Of a stretch of 5,784 nt of DNA, positions 5,666 to 5,784 are shown piece after piece. A model generated the notes under the pieces. That model was given only the letters and a program-made list of their open reading frames with translations. It had not been told where the DNA came from and did not search any database. Position 1 is the stretch's first letter; each line of letters begins with the position of its first letter. The stretch is from contig JACMKW010000053.1 of the NCBI GenBank assembly GCA_014379885.1, forward strand, positions 1-5,784, given 5' to 3'. The translations under genes were made by a program, and so were the position numbers. The DNA comes from Rhizobacter sp. (GTDB lineage Bacteria; Pseudomonadota; Gammaproteobacteria; Burkholderiales; Burkholderiaceae).

Positions 5666-5784
5666 CTAGGAGCCTGTCGGACTTGGGGAGCGTCGGCTGC
5701 AATTGGGCCGCAGCAGTCCATTTTTCACCGGCTTTTTGTCCCATAGCTACGGCTATGGGCCTGCAAACCCGGCAAAAACTGTCC
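5666..5784. repeat. Left part of a large imperfect palindrome (dispersed repeat or mobile-element end), cut by the window
   Basis: The core is a perfect 8-bp stem CCCATAGC (5740-5747) / GCTATGGG (5752-5759) around the tetraloop TACG. As RNA this would be a C(UACG)G loop of the very stable UNCG class. Outside the core the arms still pair imperfectly: CCGG 5728-5731 with 5769-5772, T-run 5721-5725 with A-run 5774-5778, and CA 5719-5720 with TG 5780-5781. The left side begins near CTAGGAGCCTGTCGGACTT (5666-5684), preceded by an extra GAGCCT copy at 5662-5667. No coding capacity is evident. It could be a REP/MITE-like repeat or the end of an insertion sequence. Confidence 0.6.

Noticed and set aside
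5539..5721. Minus-strand 60-aa open frame upstream of the operon
   Set aside because: It overlaps the first gene's start in another frame and the palindromic repeat, has no similarity pattern, and is Pro/Cys-rich by chance composition.

Overview
The window is high-GC DNA with the codon use and gene content of a proteobacterium. A Burkholderiales-type betaproteobacterium (Comamonadaceae or a relative) is my best guess, from the style of the EF-hand secreted-protein domain, the sigma/DUF2892 genes and the intergenic palindrome. This assignment is inference and no marker gene proves it.

Left part (1-4563, + strand): two tandem paralogous genes for large, probably secreted, calcium-binding repeat proteins. 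Only the last 79 codons of the first are present (2-241). They match the end of the second, complete gene (325-4563, 1412 aa). A strong G+C hairpin (249-276) lies between them. Residues 40-1183 of the complete protein are 143 consecutive octapeptides with no interruption, consensus L-S/T-T-A-Q-V/I/F-A-A. The octads are organised at two further levels: modules of 10 octads (80 aa) opened by a marker octad of the type L-E-x-x-D-L-R-A, and super-units of 10+10+10+4 = 34 octads (272 aa, 816 bp). A C-terminal domain follows (about 1190-1356) with several DxNxDG calcium loops of the kind found in RTX-like type I secretion substrates, then an Ala/Pro-rich tail ending in Pro-Leu-Ile in both paralogs. 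No secretion gene is visible in the window.

Right part (4576-5560, - strand): a compact three-gene operon, convergent with the repeat gene. Its order is a 70-aa DUF2892/YgaP-like membrane protein, an ECF-type sigma factor (GTG start, 180 aa), and a second 78-aa DUF2892-like membrane protein. Both junctions are 4-bp stop/start overlaps with a good Shine-Dalgarno sequence. Both small membrane proteins carry a Cys-Pro-Ala-Cys motif after the second hydrophobic segment, and no canonical zinc anti-sigma factor is present. The small membrane proteins may therefore sense a signal for the sigma factor or restrain it; this is inference.

Far right (5561-5784): the operon's upstream region with a 12-bp-period direct repeat, followed by the left part of a large imperfect palindrome centred at 5749/5750. 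It looks like a dispersed palindromic repeat or a mobile-element end cut off by the window edge.
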